From Theobroma cacao (Eukaryota > Streptophyta > Magnoliopsida > Malvales > Malvaceae), in contig NC_030857.1 of assembly GCF_000208745.1 (NCBI RefSeq), positions 4,068,714 through 4,132,713 of the forward strand: DNA of 64,000 bases, in the 5' to 3' direction. The notes below the pieces were generated by a model. It searched no databases and had not been told where the DNA came from. It was given only the letters and a program-made list of their open reading frames with translations. The first letter of the stretch is position 1. Each line of letters starts with the position of its first letter. Positions 51,425-64,000 of the stretch are shown here, in pieces. A program made the position numbers and the translations under genes.

Positions 51425-52777
51425 TCATCTAGAAGCAGCTACAGGTAAAGGCTTAAGTTGTCCATCAAGACCATTCTGATCCTGTTCACTAGAAGCACCA
51501 CCACTACGCTCTTTTAAACCCAGAGAACCACTATCCAAGTTTACCCCTTCAATCTGAGGGGGTATGGCATTAGCAGGCAGATCTCCAAAGCCACCAGGAA
51601 CCTGAGTATGTTTCCCATCCACTGCAGTTCCAATAATCCCATTGTACACACCAGATACTGTACCCATCAGACCAACCCCACCATTCATATAAGTAGGATA
51701 GATGGATGCACCGCCATAAGGCAGAGGGCAAACTCTTGCTCCAAGCATTACAGGGGCATACAAAGGGCTCCTAGGAGTAGCTGGAGTGACACCATAACCA
51801 AACCTACCATAAACTACTGTAGGGTACCCACTACCATAAACACCTGTTCCATAAACATATCCCCCAACAGCATCATACCCAGGAAGAGGAGCATAACCAG
51901 GAAAGATTCCATATCCAGGACTATTGGAAGCGTACTCAACAGGCTGAAAACCATTATAAAGAGACCCCCTTACAACGCCGGCCTTCATGTTATGATTACT
52001 GTTACCGCCGTTATTTCCCTCTTTTGGGACTGCACGCTTGACCTCCACAAGCCTATTATTCAGCTCATGAAAACTCTTCTGCATTACATTCTCCACGGAC
52101 TCCTCCGATTCAAAAGTAACAAACCCAAATCCCCTAGGCCGGTTAGTCGAGCTGTCGTGCATCACTACCACATCTGTTATTCTACCAAATCTTTCAAAGT
52201 AATTCTTGAACTCTTCCTCAGTTAGACTAGCAGATAAACCACCTACGAAAATTTTTTTAGTCCTAAACTGATTATTGCTGTCAGCAGCATCACTACAATT
52301 CCTACTTAACCCACTAAACCGTTGTTGATTTGGATTGTGGTATAGTTGCTGCTGTTGCTGTTGGTTTTGGTGTTGTTCACTTCGGGGTATCGCTTTTTTT
52401 ACTTCTACCTAGAAAACCAATTAATAATAATACATTAAACAACCCAAAATAATCGTATGCTATCCTTCCCTAAACAATTTCTCACTTTTTACGGCAAGCA
52501 AACAGAGTAAATAAATGAAAGTGACTTGAGTGAGGAAAGAGAGCTTTGAACTGACCGTTCTCCCAAGAATAACATGGGTGTCTTGAAGAGCTTTATCAGC
52601 CGAAGAAGGTTCAGAGAACAACACAAAGCCAAAACCACGAGGGGTTTTTGTATTCCTGTCTTTAGCTACAACTGAGCTCATAACGTTGCCATATCTGCTG
52701 AAATGATCTTTGAGAATAGCTTCAGTTGTCTCCCGAGATATGCCTCCCACGAAGAGTTTGCCTTGATCAGAGTCCAT
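51425..52777 (-). CDS. hnRNP A/B-like RNA-binding protein with two RRMs, 401 aa, 2 exons
   Basis: Minus-strand exons are 52556-52777 and 51425-52408, phase 0, stop TGA at 51425-51427. RRM1 occupies about 7-82, with RNP2 LFVGGI (8-13) and RNP1 RGFGFVLF (47-54). RRM2 occupies about 126-202, with RNP2 IFVGGL (127-132) and RNP1 RGFGFVTF (166-173). The linker (86-124) is glutamine-rich. The C-terminal half is a Gly/Tyr/Pro-rich low-complexity tail (repeated GYG, YG and PGY), usual for hnRNPs that assemble into granules. The tandem-RRM layout and the DHFSRYGNV and [17 protein letters not shown] signatures place it with plant hnRNP1/Musashi-like proteins, which bind mRNA in nucleus and cytoplasm. 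RRM1 is split by the single intron after T74. I cannot pick one Arabidopsis orthologue. RRM1 has GGISRETTE where most relatives have GGISWETTE; this is the only oddity seen. Confidence 0.95.
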
Positions 52778-53350
52778 GCTCTGCTAAAACCCTAGCCCCC
52801 CAAAACCCTGGCTACTGAAATCAACCAAAATAAAAACAAAAAATTCCTAATTGCACCAAAAGAAACACCAATTACAATAATTTACCCAAAAAAACCCTAA
52901 TTGCTCTAAGAACAGTAGAAACCTTAACCCTAAAACCCTAGAAATGTTGTACCACTGGAAATAAACAGTTAAAAACCCTAGAAATCCTAAACACAGCAGA
53001 AACCCGAAAATTCCCAATTGGAATAAAACCACAGTAACTCTAATCGAAAACAATTAACCTCAAAAAACCCTAATTTCAACAAGAAAAATAAAAACCCCAG
53101 GACTAAGCTTTCTAGGGTTCCATGGAAAAACCCTAACAAAAGAACTCGTGGAAGTAAAAAAAAAAAAAAACAACGAACAGAAGAAATTGAGATAAAAGAA
53201 AAACCTTTTTTTTGTCCTTTGGCCTTTTCTTTTTAACCTGAAGAATGGGGAAAATAAAAATAAAAAAGGAAATAAAACAGTTTAGCTTCTAACGGAGCAA
53301 CGAACCAGAGTAAAAGCAAAAATTTGTTTCGAGGAAAAGTAGTTCAAAAA
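52778..53350 (-). promoter_or_regulatory. Leader/promoter of the RRM gene with a cluster of telo-box motifs
   Basis: On the + strand AAACCCTAA or AAACCCTAG occurs at 52787, 52892, 52933, 52973, 53065 and 53128, with looser copies (TAACCCTAA at 52925, a reversed CTAGGGTT at about 53112) between them. Such telo-boxes are typical near the start sites of plant translation and RNA-related genes, where TRB and other Myb-type proteins bind. The region is also A-rich. The transcription start is not fixed. Confidence 0.65.
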
Positions 53351-54749
53351 TGCAGGTGGGAAATTTGGAATTAATTGCACTTTCTGGGCTTAAGTTAATA
53401 ATGCTAAAAGCAACAGGCTCACTGTGGATCTCAATTAGCAGGGCCTGATCAATGGGGAACGGATCGTCTGGGTTATTGGGTTTTAGAGCTCAAAAGCCTA
53501 ACAGGCTTGGAAGTTGTACTCAAACTGTACAAAGTTACTAATATATATAGAGACTTGGGCCATAATCAGGGCTACAGATAATGGATTCAACCTGCCTCCC
53601 AGCTCTTCTAAAGCTTTTAGTAACTAGTGCTTGTAGCCTATGTCTACTATGGTGCATTTGGACGTAGTCCAATGATGTATACCAAGTTAAAGAAATAAGA
53701 CCCTTGATTTATTTATTGATTCTTATTTCATTATAATTGAGATTTCCACTTGTATATTGATCTTATAAGTGACTTATATGATTGGCATTAAGAGTAATGA
53801 TTAAGCTAATTCCATAAGAATTTTTTTCATATACTTTTAATTTAAAAATTAAGAGAATAAAAAGCGAAAAATGAATATGGGAATTTTAATCTTGGACAAA
53901 TGGGTCACCTTCTACATTTTGAAAGTGTGTCTAACATATTCCTTTTAGTTGGGGGAAAAAAATTAAGTGTGAAAACTAATATATTCCATTCCATCATAGA
54001 AAAATTAAATAAAGAAAAAGAAACCATGATATTGAGGAACAGGAATAGGCAAAAGCAGGGTGCCTGCATTAGATTCTTCTCAGCAAATCAGGTCCAATTT
54101 GGAGAGAAAATAAAAGGTGGGAGTTGGACCATGTCCCTCTGATGTCAGCTTCCTCTATTATTATTTCCACTCCGATTCTAACTTTTTGTCCTTCATGTGT
54201 AACGCATCATTCTCTGCGAAAAAAATACTAATACAAAACTTTAGTTTTAATCAAATTAAACTAAGGTTCACAACATTAATGTAAAAAAAAATTTTGATGA
54301 ATTTTTTTTAAAATATGGGTTAGCACGTGCCATGATGCCAAAATACTTTTTGTCACTTGTGCGCCCGATTTGGAGCAATCAACTTGCCAATTTCTTTTTT
54401 TTAAGCCATGATGTTTTCTTTTCTCTTTTTTTTTTTTAATATAATATATATTCAATTTGCAGCTATAAAAACTGTACTTGATTTCCCTTTAATAAGCAGT
54501 TTTTACTATTTAAAGAAAAGATAGACAGGTAACGGGAGGAATACCGTGTGTTAATAATCATATTGTTTGGTAAGAAATAATCAAGTGGACGCATTGGACT
54601 TTGCTTTGATTTCGTACAATTTTCCTGCTACAATGATTATGAAATACCTTGAGGGAGCAGTAAGTAACTGCAATTTGTATTATTTTCTTTTCTAATTTTC
54701 TCGGTAGGTAAGATCGGATCGAGTAAGGTGGAAGAGAAGAAAGAAAAGA

Positions 54750-54860
54750 AAAAAACAAGGTTGCAAAGCTTGTGCAGAGGGATTCAATCCCGAGATTTCC
54801 TCACATGCAGGGGTTGCAGCTCAATGCCTAAAAGCAAAGAAGTAATCCATTAGGATAATC
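54750..54860 (-). mobile_element. Possible SINE-like relic
   Basis: On the minus strand TGAGCTGCAACCCC is followed about 20 bases later by GGGATTGAATCCC, which resembles the B box of a tRNA promoter (GGTTCGANTCC). The wording is typical of tRNA-derived plant SINEs and of other repeats. Without ends, a target duplication or other copies this remains weak. Confidence 0.25.
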
Positions 54861-55946
54861 AACTAGTCTTATGCGTGCGAATATTCGATATCTGCGCCCC
54901 AAATTATTATTTCAAGGATATGTGAACATAAGAATCAATATTAATCATTTATCTAATCAATCTTTTTTCCCACCCACCAATTTTTTTTTTTATTTCTTCT
55001 GCATGTGAGACCTAGCTTTGAACAATTCTTCAACAATTGTTGTCGCAATAATCTAAAACTGATCTTCAACGTAGAAAATTTGTGGTAAATATAAACCTAA
55101 GAATTAGGATTAATTGGTTTAGCAGCCCTTATAGCTTCTCTCGATGCTCGATGAGGAAATTTAAACTCAGGTAATTATATTTGAAACCATGTTTAACAAA
55201 CCCTAATAGCCAAATCAAGGGGATTCGGTCTTCGAAGACCTTGGAATTAAACTATTCAACATGATGATGTGAGAAGCCTCTCTACGTGTTATTGTATTAA
55301 AACCCTTTCTGGGGTTTACCAATCTCACTTGCATTACTTAATCTTTGTCATCTTCTCGCTGCCAAAAAAAAAGACATCACATAAAAAACTCGATGCTCTC
55401 TCCATAAAAGCATTTCTTTTCTTTTTCTTGGGTCTTGGGCCATTTCCATTGCTAATGGACGCCATGAGTGGAGCCCAAACTCCAACCAAAATAAAAGTGT
55501 TTATCTTAACATATTTTATTAGTAGTATATTTTGAGTTTAACCAAGGTTTTTAACGTCTTCCCTCTTATTGCCTAAGTTGGTGCTTCCATGCTCGCACTT
55601 CTCATGGAAAGCCTAGTCAACCACGTGTCGATCATGAACCACGTTGATATGCTAACGTTGATCAAGATATACTTAGACATGACATGTGAAAATTTGGTTA
55701 ACGGTTTAACCTTGACTAATAATTTAATTATATAACCCAAAAAAAAAACAGAAGTTGATCAATTCCACATTAGATGTTATACATGAATAATTCAAGTATT
55801 ACATTACTCTTAATTAAGCAAAACACTCATGAATTTAGAGATAGAATATCCTAAATCTTAGCAATAGAAAATATCTTATTGATAAATTAAATTAATTATA
55901 TATACATCCAAAGAAAAGGTCTACTAAAGGGTATAAGATTTGGGAA

Positions 55947-55969
55947 TATATATATATATATATATATAT
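55947..55969. repeat. (TA)11 microsatellite
   Basis: Uninterrupted TA run followed by a T-rich stretch. Confidence 0.95.
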
Positions 55970-58293
55970 TTTTTTATATAAGTTGAAGTTTGAAAATATC
56001 AAGTTGGAGTACAGAATCAAGTATTTAAATGGAAATTAAACCAGCTGTTGTTTAAAAGCAAATCAACCCGATAGAACAAAAACAAAGCTGAGTCATAAAA
56101 AAAAATATGTGACCTCAACATGCTTCGGGGGCACATGCAAAGCAACTTTATTATACTATAAATTGGTAGTATTAGACAGGGAAACCGCCTTTAAGGTTTA
56201 ATAAAAAGATGCTAAGCATTTTTTTTTGTTCATCTTGTCCAAAGTGGCATGTAGCTAGTTGTATGTACATTGCAAATTATACATGTGTAAAGTTAAAGAG
56301 AATGAGACGAGGGTAACAAAGTGGCGACTAGACTTCATTTAAGTTGCAGGGTAGCCACCTTCATTTAAATGACCCATCTTTCAAGGAAGAGAACAAAATG
56401 GTCGTTCCAATCTTTTATTTTTTCATAATTACATGGGCAGAGAGAGAAAGGGAAGGAAGAGAGAACAAAAACCAATGAGATGGAGAGGATGACCACTTTT
56501 TGGTTTTTTGAAAGACACAGCCCTAGCTAGAAAACCTTGGAGCTTAGGTTGGTTTTTTAAACAAAGGAAGACACCCAAGTTGATGCACCTGAAAGAGAAC
56601 AAAGGGCAGGCATGGTTTGGGCCCTTGAAGATTTTTAATTCTAGTTTATTTCGATCAAGAAAACAAAAGGCGATAAGACATGCCTTTGGGATTACACACT
56701 TCTTTGGACTTACAAACCCCAAAAAGAGAGAAAAAATATCAAATTAATTTAGATCTTGTTTTTCATGCTCCTCTTTGATTTTGACACCTCTAGGTGTTAT
56801 TGTTCATAGGTATTAAAAAGAGAGTTTAAAAAAAAAAAAGGGGATTTGCTTTGGAACCCAATGATAAACCCATCCCTATAAGACATTTGTGACCCACTGT
56901 TCTGTATATATAAAAAAAAACCCTAACAGACTTATACTGCCACTATTTTAAAACTTCAAACTAATAAAAAAAAACACAAGAATATCATCATTCATTTACA
57001 TTTACAATATTGGTGTTTCCCCCCAAGTCCCAACCACCCTGTACTTCCCAATGCATTTGCATTCTCTTTTCTCTGTCATGGAAACTCACAGAAAGTTTCT
57101 TTCTACCTCAAACTCAGAGAGAGACAGAGAGATAAATGTAATCATGTTCTCAATATCCAAACAAAGTCTAATTTGCTTGCTGAGGGGGACCGAGTGATGA
57201 TCTTTTTGAGTCAGCAAAAACTCAGCACATATACGCTACAGCTAGAGCCCTCTCTACAGTCACTGACCTAACAAAAAAAAGAAAAGAAAAGAAAAAACTT
57301 GTTAGACTTGAAAAGTAGGGGAAGCTACAAAGCTAGTCACGTGAGCATCATGACCTCAACTGGGGTCACCTATGATATGTTTCTTCCCCTCTAATTATTA
57401 TGTTTGGTTAGGCTTTCTAGAAAAGACTACTTAGTTTATCTTTTCACCCCTTTTTTTTATGTACTAGTTAATTCTTTTTATTATCTTAGCTCAAGAGTAT
57501 TTTATTATATATATTATTATAGTATTTGTTTTTGGAAAAGATGAGATGCAGTCAAAGATAGGCTTTGCCTTGGTTTTTTTGCTTGGTAGTCCATCCCAGC
57601 TGTTGTTTGATAAATAAGTAAATCTGTCTCTTCATTATTATTTGTTCATTTGGTCATTGGTCCCCAACTCCCTATTGTTCGTAGAACCTAATCGCTAGCG
57701 CATAGCTTGTGAAGAAAGACGCAAAACCCTGAGGGGCTGAGGCGAGCCGCGTGCAGCGAAGGCAGTAGCTAGGTTGGCTGCGCAAGTTTTCCCCGTTGAA
57801 AAGTTTTTGCATTTAAATATTTACTGTAAATGAAATGTTCATTTCTCGATTCGTATAATGATTTGTGTAGAATCATGGTAAGCATTAAATAATTAAAATC
57901 TCAATAAATCAATTAGGGCTTAGCTTTTTCTTTTTTTAATTTTTTCATAACTTATTCATCCAATAATCCACATAAAGAGTAGAGCTTAATAAATGAGATG
58001 ACCCACATAAGCACACAGCAAATGCTTTCTCAATTTTCATTACTAAAAACAGAAAAGAAAAGAAAAAAAAGGGTACAAGTTGTCAATTTCATTTCAATAC
58101 CAAATCTAATGACGATAAATTTGTTGCTGACATGTGTGACACAACATTATATTTTCATGACAAATACACAGATGAATTACAGAAACAATAATTACAATAT
58201 CGCGTCAATGGGTACGATGCCTTCGTAACCCCATAAGGAAAAAAGGACGATCAAGATTTTCAGGGAAAAAATAAATACAACTCCTACTATATT

Positions 58294-58313
58294 TAGTAGT
58301 AGTAGTAGTAGTA
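58294..58313. repeat. (TAG)6 trinucleotide repeat
   Basis: Six to seven TAG units in AT-rich intergenic DNA. Confidence 0.9.
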
Positions 58314-61300
58314 TATACACATTATATGATGATAAGATTTTTTTTTTATAACTTAGTAATCATTAACGATCATGTCGCAGCTTACTTCCAAAACTATAAA
58401 TAGACACTCAGCCGCTTTCCTAGTGTTTTCCTTTGGAACTCGACAAAGGAACTAATTTTTGCAAGGGCTTAGACGTCATCCGATTCAATAAAATATATGT
58501 TTCGTTTTTATTTTAAAATATTTTGTAGATAGTATTTTAGTTGTTCTAATGGGCACCTACAGCATTTTAATGCTTTATGCTCGAAGGCAAAATAATTATG
58601 ATTACCCTTCTTTATGTATGAATATTACCAACGAAATGATTAAATTTACTCTTTTATTAAATAAGAAAAGCTCAAAATCTGTAAATATCCAGAAAGAAAA
58701 AGCAAAAGGCAAATTGTTAAAGTAATTTGACATGGAGAAAAAAACAAAAAGATTTTAAGAAAATTTGAAAAAAAGCATATTCAAAATAGTTTTCCCTCGC
58801 ATGGCGTCAGTGGCAGAATGAGTACAAAACAGAACAAGTGAAAAACTTCAGAAGCATATAAAAATTAAAAAAGAAAAAGAAAAAAATGAAGATAAAAATT
58901 TCGAATATACAGCTCAAGTCCAGAAGGCAGTGATGGTAACTTGCAAACGAACAAGTACACACAAAAACAAAATTGAGGTGCTTTGCTCTCTCCCCTCCCC
59001 TGGTTAGATTAGAAACACAGCCCATAACTTTTTCTTCCCTGCTTTCAAAAATATCAAGTGTGTGTGGGTCCTAGGAGCTCCCCTAAGACCTGGTTTTGCA
59101 AGTTGGGCAAATCAAATATAACCCGTTAAAAAGAGAAATAGAAATAAAATTCAAGCTAAAATTGTAAATATGGTGATTTGTTTTATTTAGGAAAATAGAA
59201 TAAAAAGGGAAGGGGCAGGGTGAGGGGGAGGTGGGGCCCAAGGGAATGGCTGTCGGCAAAGGGGGGGCGGACCTCTCCAAACTCCAACATCACAGCATTT
59301 ACCCACTTGTCATTCCTCTATGTGGTCTTCTTGATGGGATGGATAGATTAGATAAGCGAGAGAACCAAAAACAATGCGGAAATTAAATTCCATGAAGAAA
59401 AATAAATTTTTTATATTAGAAAAAAAAATCACAATGGCCCATGTCGTAGGGGCCCACGTGGCATTGTCTTGACCATTCCCTCTGCTGACACGTCAACGTC
59501 ATTGTACCCACCACCACCTCTCTCCTTGACAAGAAATTATATTACCCGCCCAAAAAAATATATATATTTGTGTGAGGAATCCAAGATGATATGATGGAGA
59601 TAACTTTGCTCATGCTGTTTTTGCTTTTCCTTTTTTTCGTTCTCAACTTTTCTTCGTTTTGTTTGTTTCTATCCTTAGCTACCCTCTTTTTTCTTTTTCT
59701 TTTTTTTTTTCTCTTCCCTCTTTTATTGCAATCCTCGATTTGTCTTCTCCCAGCTAGCCTCCCTTCTTATTTCTCCCTCTATCTCTTACAGCCACGCGCC
59801 TTGCCTCCTACTTCCCATCCCACGCCATTATTTCTAGTTGATATAAGTATTAATATTGGTATATTAGTAAATTTTAGTTGGGGTTTGAATTATTTGTACT
59901 CTGAGATTTAAGAGGGTAGATTTTGTCTTCATTTTCTATTGACCATTGGGACTTATAATGATACACATTAAACAGATGGGTGGTTGTTTATTCAATTGCT
60001 TGCATTGTTATCTCTAAACAATAGAAGAGTAATTAATTAAAGCATTGGCATGGAGTATTCATGCAATAATGGCAACTTCTTTTTTTGCCCCTTTTGCTTT
60101 GAGAGGTTGGGGATTATTGGCAAATAATGAGGATTTTGTGTTTCATTTTCTCCGGGGAAAACAAGAGCAAATGAATCGAAAATCATTGATGGAACTTAGT
60201 CAACTAGAAGGTCATGTCTCATGTCTGCTGTGTCATAGTGATTTTCACCACAAAAAAACAAGTTCTTTTTTTACATGTAGGACACAAACTAAAAATATCT
60301 ATTTGGTTTAAGGGACATGAACTTGAATATTGAGTGTCTATGAGAAGGACAATGGACATGATCATCTTGTTATACACTCAGGTTAATTTCCAAGTTTCTA
60401 TATTACTGAAGCTTTTTGCCCCCTGGGGAGTTAGACAATGAAATACGAGGGAAAAAAAAGGGACTTTTCGGACCTTTTTAACGTTGGATTTTTTGTCTGA
60501 GTGGCAACCGAACATGGATGTACCAAATTTGTGGGCAAATTCTACGATCACCAGAGGCAGCACGTATAGCTATGTAAGAAGGAAGAGAATAATTGTTCCT
60601 GCCCCGTCCCTCAACTTGTCTTCCTGATTTCAACCTTGAAAAGGATGCTTCAAAAGCATGCATGCATGCCCTTGCAAAGGCATCGTTTTCTTTCCAACCT
60701 TTTTTTATCTTCCTTCTCTTAGATTCCTTTTTTTGTTTCCCCCTCATCTTTCTCCTACAATATTCCTTTTATCATTTCTTTTGAATTTCCCAGTTGCATA
60801 CAACTTTTTCCTTCTTGTTTTTGATCAAACTCGATGAAATAAAAGGGTGCGGCAACACTACATATATATAGACTTATTTTTGACGTGAAAGAAATGAAGT
60901 TTTGCAGGCAATTAGCCAACCGAGCTCAGCTTTTTTTTTCCACTGACCTTGAATTTCGCTTTGATTTTAGTTTTCACCAGTGGCAAAGTTATGTGCAATC
61001 TGCAGTAACATGGCCCCCATTTGGATATGATCTTTCAACTTGCTATAGATAGAAAATCTTTTGAGAATTTTCCACTGTGCATGTTAGCATTTCTGGTTTT
61101 TGTACAATATCACAAACTATTTCAAAATTAAAAAAGAAGACAAATATGGTATACAGATCACTTCTGGCCAATTAAGAGAGTTTCAACTTGACCAGTTGAA
61201 TGAACGTTTATAAATTTTCTTGGACAATATCACCAATTCAGTGTACTGGAAGTCAAGTACTTGATTGAAATGTAGTGTTTCAAGATCAAAACAAAAGCTA

Positions 61301-64000
61301 GGTAAGAAGAAAATTTGTTCAGAGGTGGCAGGAACCTACAGCATTTATTTGGGAGTGAATCAAACAACAACTACAATGGTGGCAAACAATAATGTAAAAA
61401 CGCGTACAAAAACAGTTTTAATAATTTGAGTTTCAGAACAACTCATGTGTCTCCATCCATTAACACAGAACCATTGATTCAATACCAAGAAGCTGCCATG
61501 CCCATCTTTGGTGCAGCATGAGATGTTCTTTTTTACCTCTCAAGTGATGCAACATAACATATAGGTGAAATTCAATCATGGTTTTACACCCCTTAGTTTT
61601 AAATTTCTCTTGCTTATCGTATGGAAAAGAAACATTAATCTGATCCGATTCTTGGGTTATAATTGAAAATTTAATATTTGTTGGGGGTACAAATCTTTAA
61701 ATTTTGCCTTTTGGATGTATATTATCTATCACGTCAATGTCAATTTGTGTTAGGCTTTAACAATTAATGGGATATTAAAGGATGTTTCCTTTGGAGTTTC
61801 AAGAGCAGCTCATCGTGGGGCCTTTTAGTATTAGATGCAAGCTGGAAACTAGCTACATGCTAGGTAGCAGCCGTCACCACAACATGTGTTCACCAAAGGG
61901 GGGAAAGAATTCAATTCGTTTTTTGTTTTGGATGATCGAATACATATGTAAAGATCAATGTGCAAGTTTAATTTGTGCACGTACATTTTCTTTTATATAT
62001 GTATTATTAGTATTATTATTTTTTTTTTGAAAAGCAAATAGAATTAGTATTATTATTATTATTTGATCTTTTCTTCAATTTACATACATAAGCTTTAGGA
62101 TTCTTTAGTTATTTCAAATCTATGGTGAATAGTTTGTTCAAGAGCAAAGGACAATTAATTTTGCACGATTACATAAAAGTTATGCAGTCTAGGTTATCGT
62201 CAACAAGTAAGATTATTACTGTTACTTTTATTAAAAGGTTACTTGATAATTATATTTAGAGCTTTTTGGATATCTATAAATATGTGCTTATTCTGAGGAC
62301 TATGAAAAAATTTTAGGGTGTAAAGGTGTTTTGGACATGTGAAATTATGAGAGAAATTAAAAAGAGTTAGTGATTGTAATTTGGAAAATTTGTTCAAGAT
62401 CAAAGAAAAATTATATTGTATAACTCCAGAAAAGTGCTGCACTCGAGATTAATATTAACAAACAAGTTTATTACTAATATCTTGATATGTAATGGGTGTA
62501 ATGAGTTAGGTATGTGAAATTAACAATTTGTGATTGAAATCTTCCAAGACAGTAAAAGTTTCACTATGGGTAGAGAAATAAATCTAGATGTGATTAATGC
62601 TGTGAACATGTTTGTGGGTTTTATTTTATTTTTTCTTTTTTCATGTGGCAATTTCAATTTCAATTTCGGCATTAAGAAATGATGGCGATACAACTTCGGT
62701 TTGGTTAGCTACCAAATTACTAGAAGTGAAACAGCAGTGAAGGAAAATAATGCACAGCTATAAAATGCTGCTGAACTATAACCCTGACAAATGATGAAAC
62801 CGTTTCAAGTCAAACAGAAGGAATTTGACGAAAACACAGATTTTTTAGGTTGAGGAAATTATTAATGATTGAATGTTTGAAAGGCAACAAATCTCCCGAC
62901 ATCATAACTTTGAACATGTTATTGCAAACGAAATCCTCTGTTTACTGTTTACATTCACGTCTACCTAAGATTATGAGTTCGAAACTGGTCTGGCTATTCT
63001 CTCCCCTAAGAAATGAATGACGAATAAAATTTAATGAACGAACACCTAATCTGGCTGCCGAAATTTAAAAAATGCTTGACTTTTTCAATCAAATCAGAAG
63101 GCATTAGTCCAAGTTATTACCAAGCTGCAAGTCGTTCTGTTCAAAGTGTTTATAAATTTCACCCACATGTTTTTGGATCCATACTGGAATCAATAATTAT
63201 TGAACAGGATGAACTCGAAGTGTTGTCCTGAACAATTAAAAATCTCACCCGGCGGAGGTCTTAATGGCGGTTATTTATTGTATTTACCTAAAGAGTACAG
63301 GTTATTTATTGTTAGCTAACATCGGCTCTTGGCTCTTTGTTGAAAACAGAGTCTTTCTTTTTCTAACTTTACCCCTTGGAGGACAGTATCAGCTTGTGAG
63401 AACATGTACCTTTTTTCCAGCTTTCCATGTTATACCTCTACTTATGCAGACATATTGATGATAAAAGAATTTTTATGTGCATACCCTTCAATATGTACAC
63501 CATTTTTACAAGACATACGTTGTATTCAGACTCTTTAATCAATCAAGTTGAACTAATTTAGGTCAGGTTTAGTAAGTCAGCTTGTAATGAGATTGGAAGT
63601 TTTAGGTCTCATTGATGTTCGCTTGCAGTTTAAGCACGTCTTAAATGTCCAAGAAAGAGGAACTAAATAGTATAATATTTTTATCTTTTGGTGCGTAGAA
63701 ATTTAAGAGGGATGTCCAGAGAGTATGAACAGAAGGGGGAGGCGGTGAGAGTAGGACAGAAGGAGGGTAGAATTTTTAGTGGCGACTGTCACGTGGCAAT
63801 GCACCTTTGTACATGACTTCATGCAGCCCACCACTTCTTGGCCTTTTAACTTTAAGATGAGAGAGAAAACAAAGGCGAAGTGACTGAAACCGCTAGCGGA
63901 CTTTGCAAGGCAAGTAGGCAACTAAGCTATAAGCTAAGGGGAAAATAAAGAAATCTTGTTTCTTTTTTTACAGTTCCACACCCTTCTAGTTCAACGACCT

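Larger units (their letters stand above)
53351..64000. other. Gene-poor region to the window end
   Basis: No supported coding gene in about 10.6 kb. Features seen: TA microsatellite at 55947-55969, TAG repeat at 58294-58313, TAT repeat near 62048-62063, a GC-rich islet at about 57690-57790, and two promoter-like spots. One has TGTATATATAAA at about 56904 followed by AAACCCTAAC; the other has CCCACGTGGC and ACACGTCA elements at 59450-59510, then a TATA-like ATATATAT near 59560. Transcripts starting there, if any, would be non-coding as far as I can see. Open frames at 59591-59911 and 60045-60311 are low-complexity or unrecognised. Confidence 0.45.

Noticed and set aside
59591..59911. 106-codon hydrophobic frame rich in L and F
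   Set aside because: It is a translation of a T/C-rich tract, which gives L/F/S runs by chance.
60045..60311. 88-codon frame starting at an ATG
   Set aside because: No recognisable domain, no splice neighbours and AT-rich background composition.
1..64000. tRNA, rRNA, CRISPR arrays and well-known conserved plant microRNAs
   Set aside because: I looked by eye for tRNA arms, CRISPR-type spaced repeats and the mature strings of common miRNA families (such as 156, 159, 160, 164, 166, 167, 171, 172, 319, 390 and 396) and saw none. This is not a substitute for a computed scan.

Overview
The window is nuclear DNA from a flowering plant, almost certainly a eudicot. Its genes are split by GT-AG introns, the intergenic DNA is long and AT-rich with many poly-A/T runs and CT or TA microsatellites, and every recognised protein is a plant family member that matches Arabidopsis relatives closely. 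The species cannot be fixed from the sequence; a woody eudicot is possible but that is a guess. There is no bacterial, organellar or viral gene block.

Seven protein-coding genes can be rebuilt exon by exon with consistent reading phase. On the + strand: a small helix-hairpin-helix protein of unknown function (722-3094, 3 exons), an AVT6-type amino acid transporter (4523-7029, 4 exons), and a CSLC12-like cellulose-synthase-like C xyloglucan glucan synthase (14828-17350, 5 exons). On the - strand: a bHLH74-like transcription factor (22051-24322, 7 coding exons), an AINTEGUMENTA orthologue (35235-38613, 9 coding exons including a 9-nt microexon), a chloroplast-targeted DUF3054 membrane protein (47817-49886, 5 exons ending in a 10-codon exon), and an hnRNP-like protein with two RRMs (51425-52777, 2 exons).

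The genes are not an operon or cluster; they are unrelated neighbours. Loose themes are growth (AINTEGUMENTA for organ size, CSLC for primary wall xyloglucan, bHLH74 group for cell elongation), but no joint regulation is visible. Large gene-poor stretches are 7.0-14.8 kb, 17.4-22.0 kb, 24.3-35.2 kb, 38.6-47.8 kb and 53.4-64.0 kb. They hold microsatellites, a perfect 3 x 55 bp minisatellite (31077-31242), a perfect 15-bp inverted repeat (13779-13846) upstream of CSLC, a weak possible gene fragment near 29 kb and a few faint SINE-like motifs.

I found no convincing new biological system. The best items for a second look are the uncharacterised HhH gene, the inverted repeat in the probable CSLC leader, the telo-box cluster ahead of the RRM gene, the identical 55-bp repeats, and two tiny exons that automatic annotation would probably miss.
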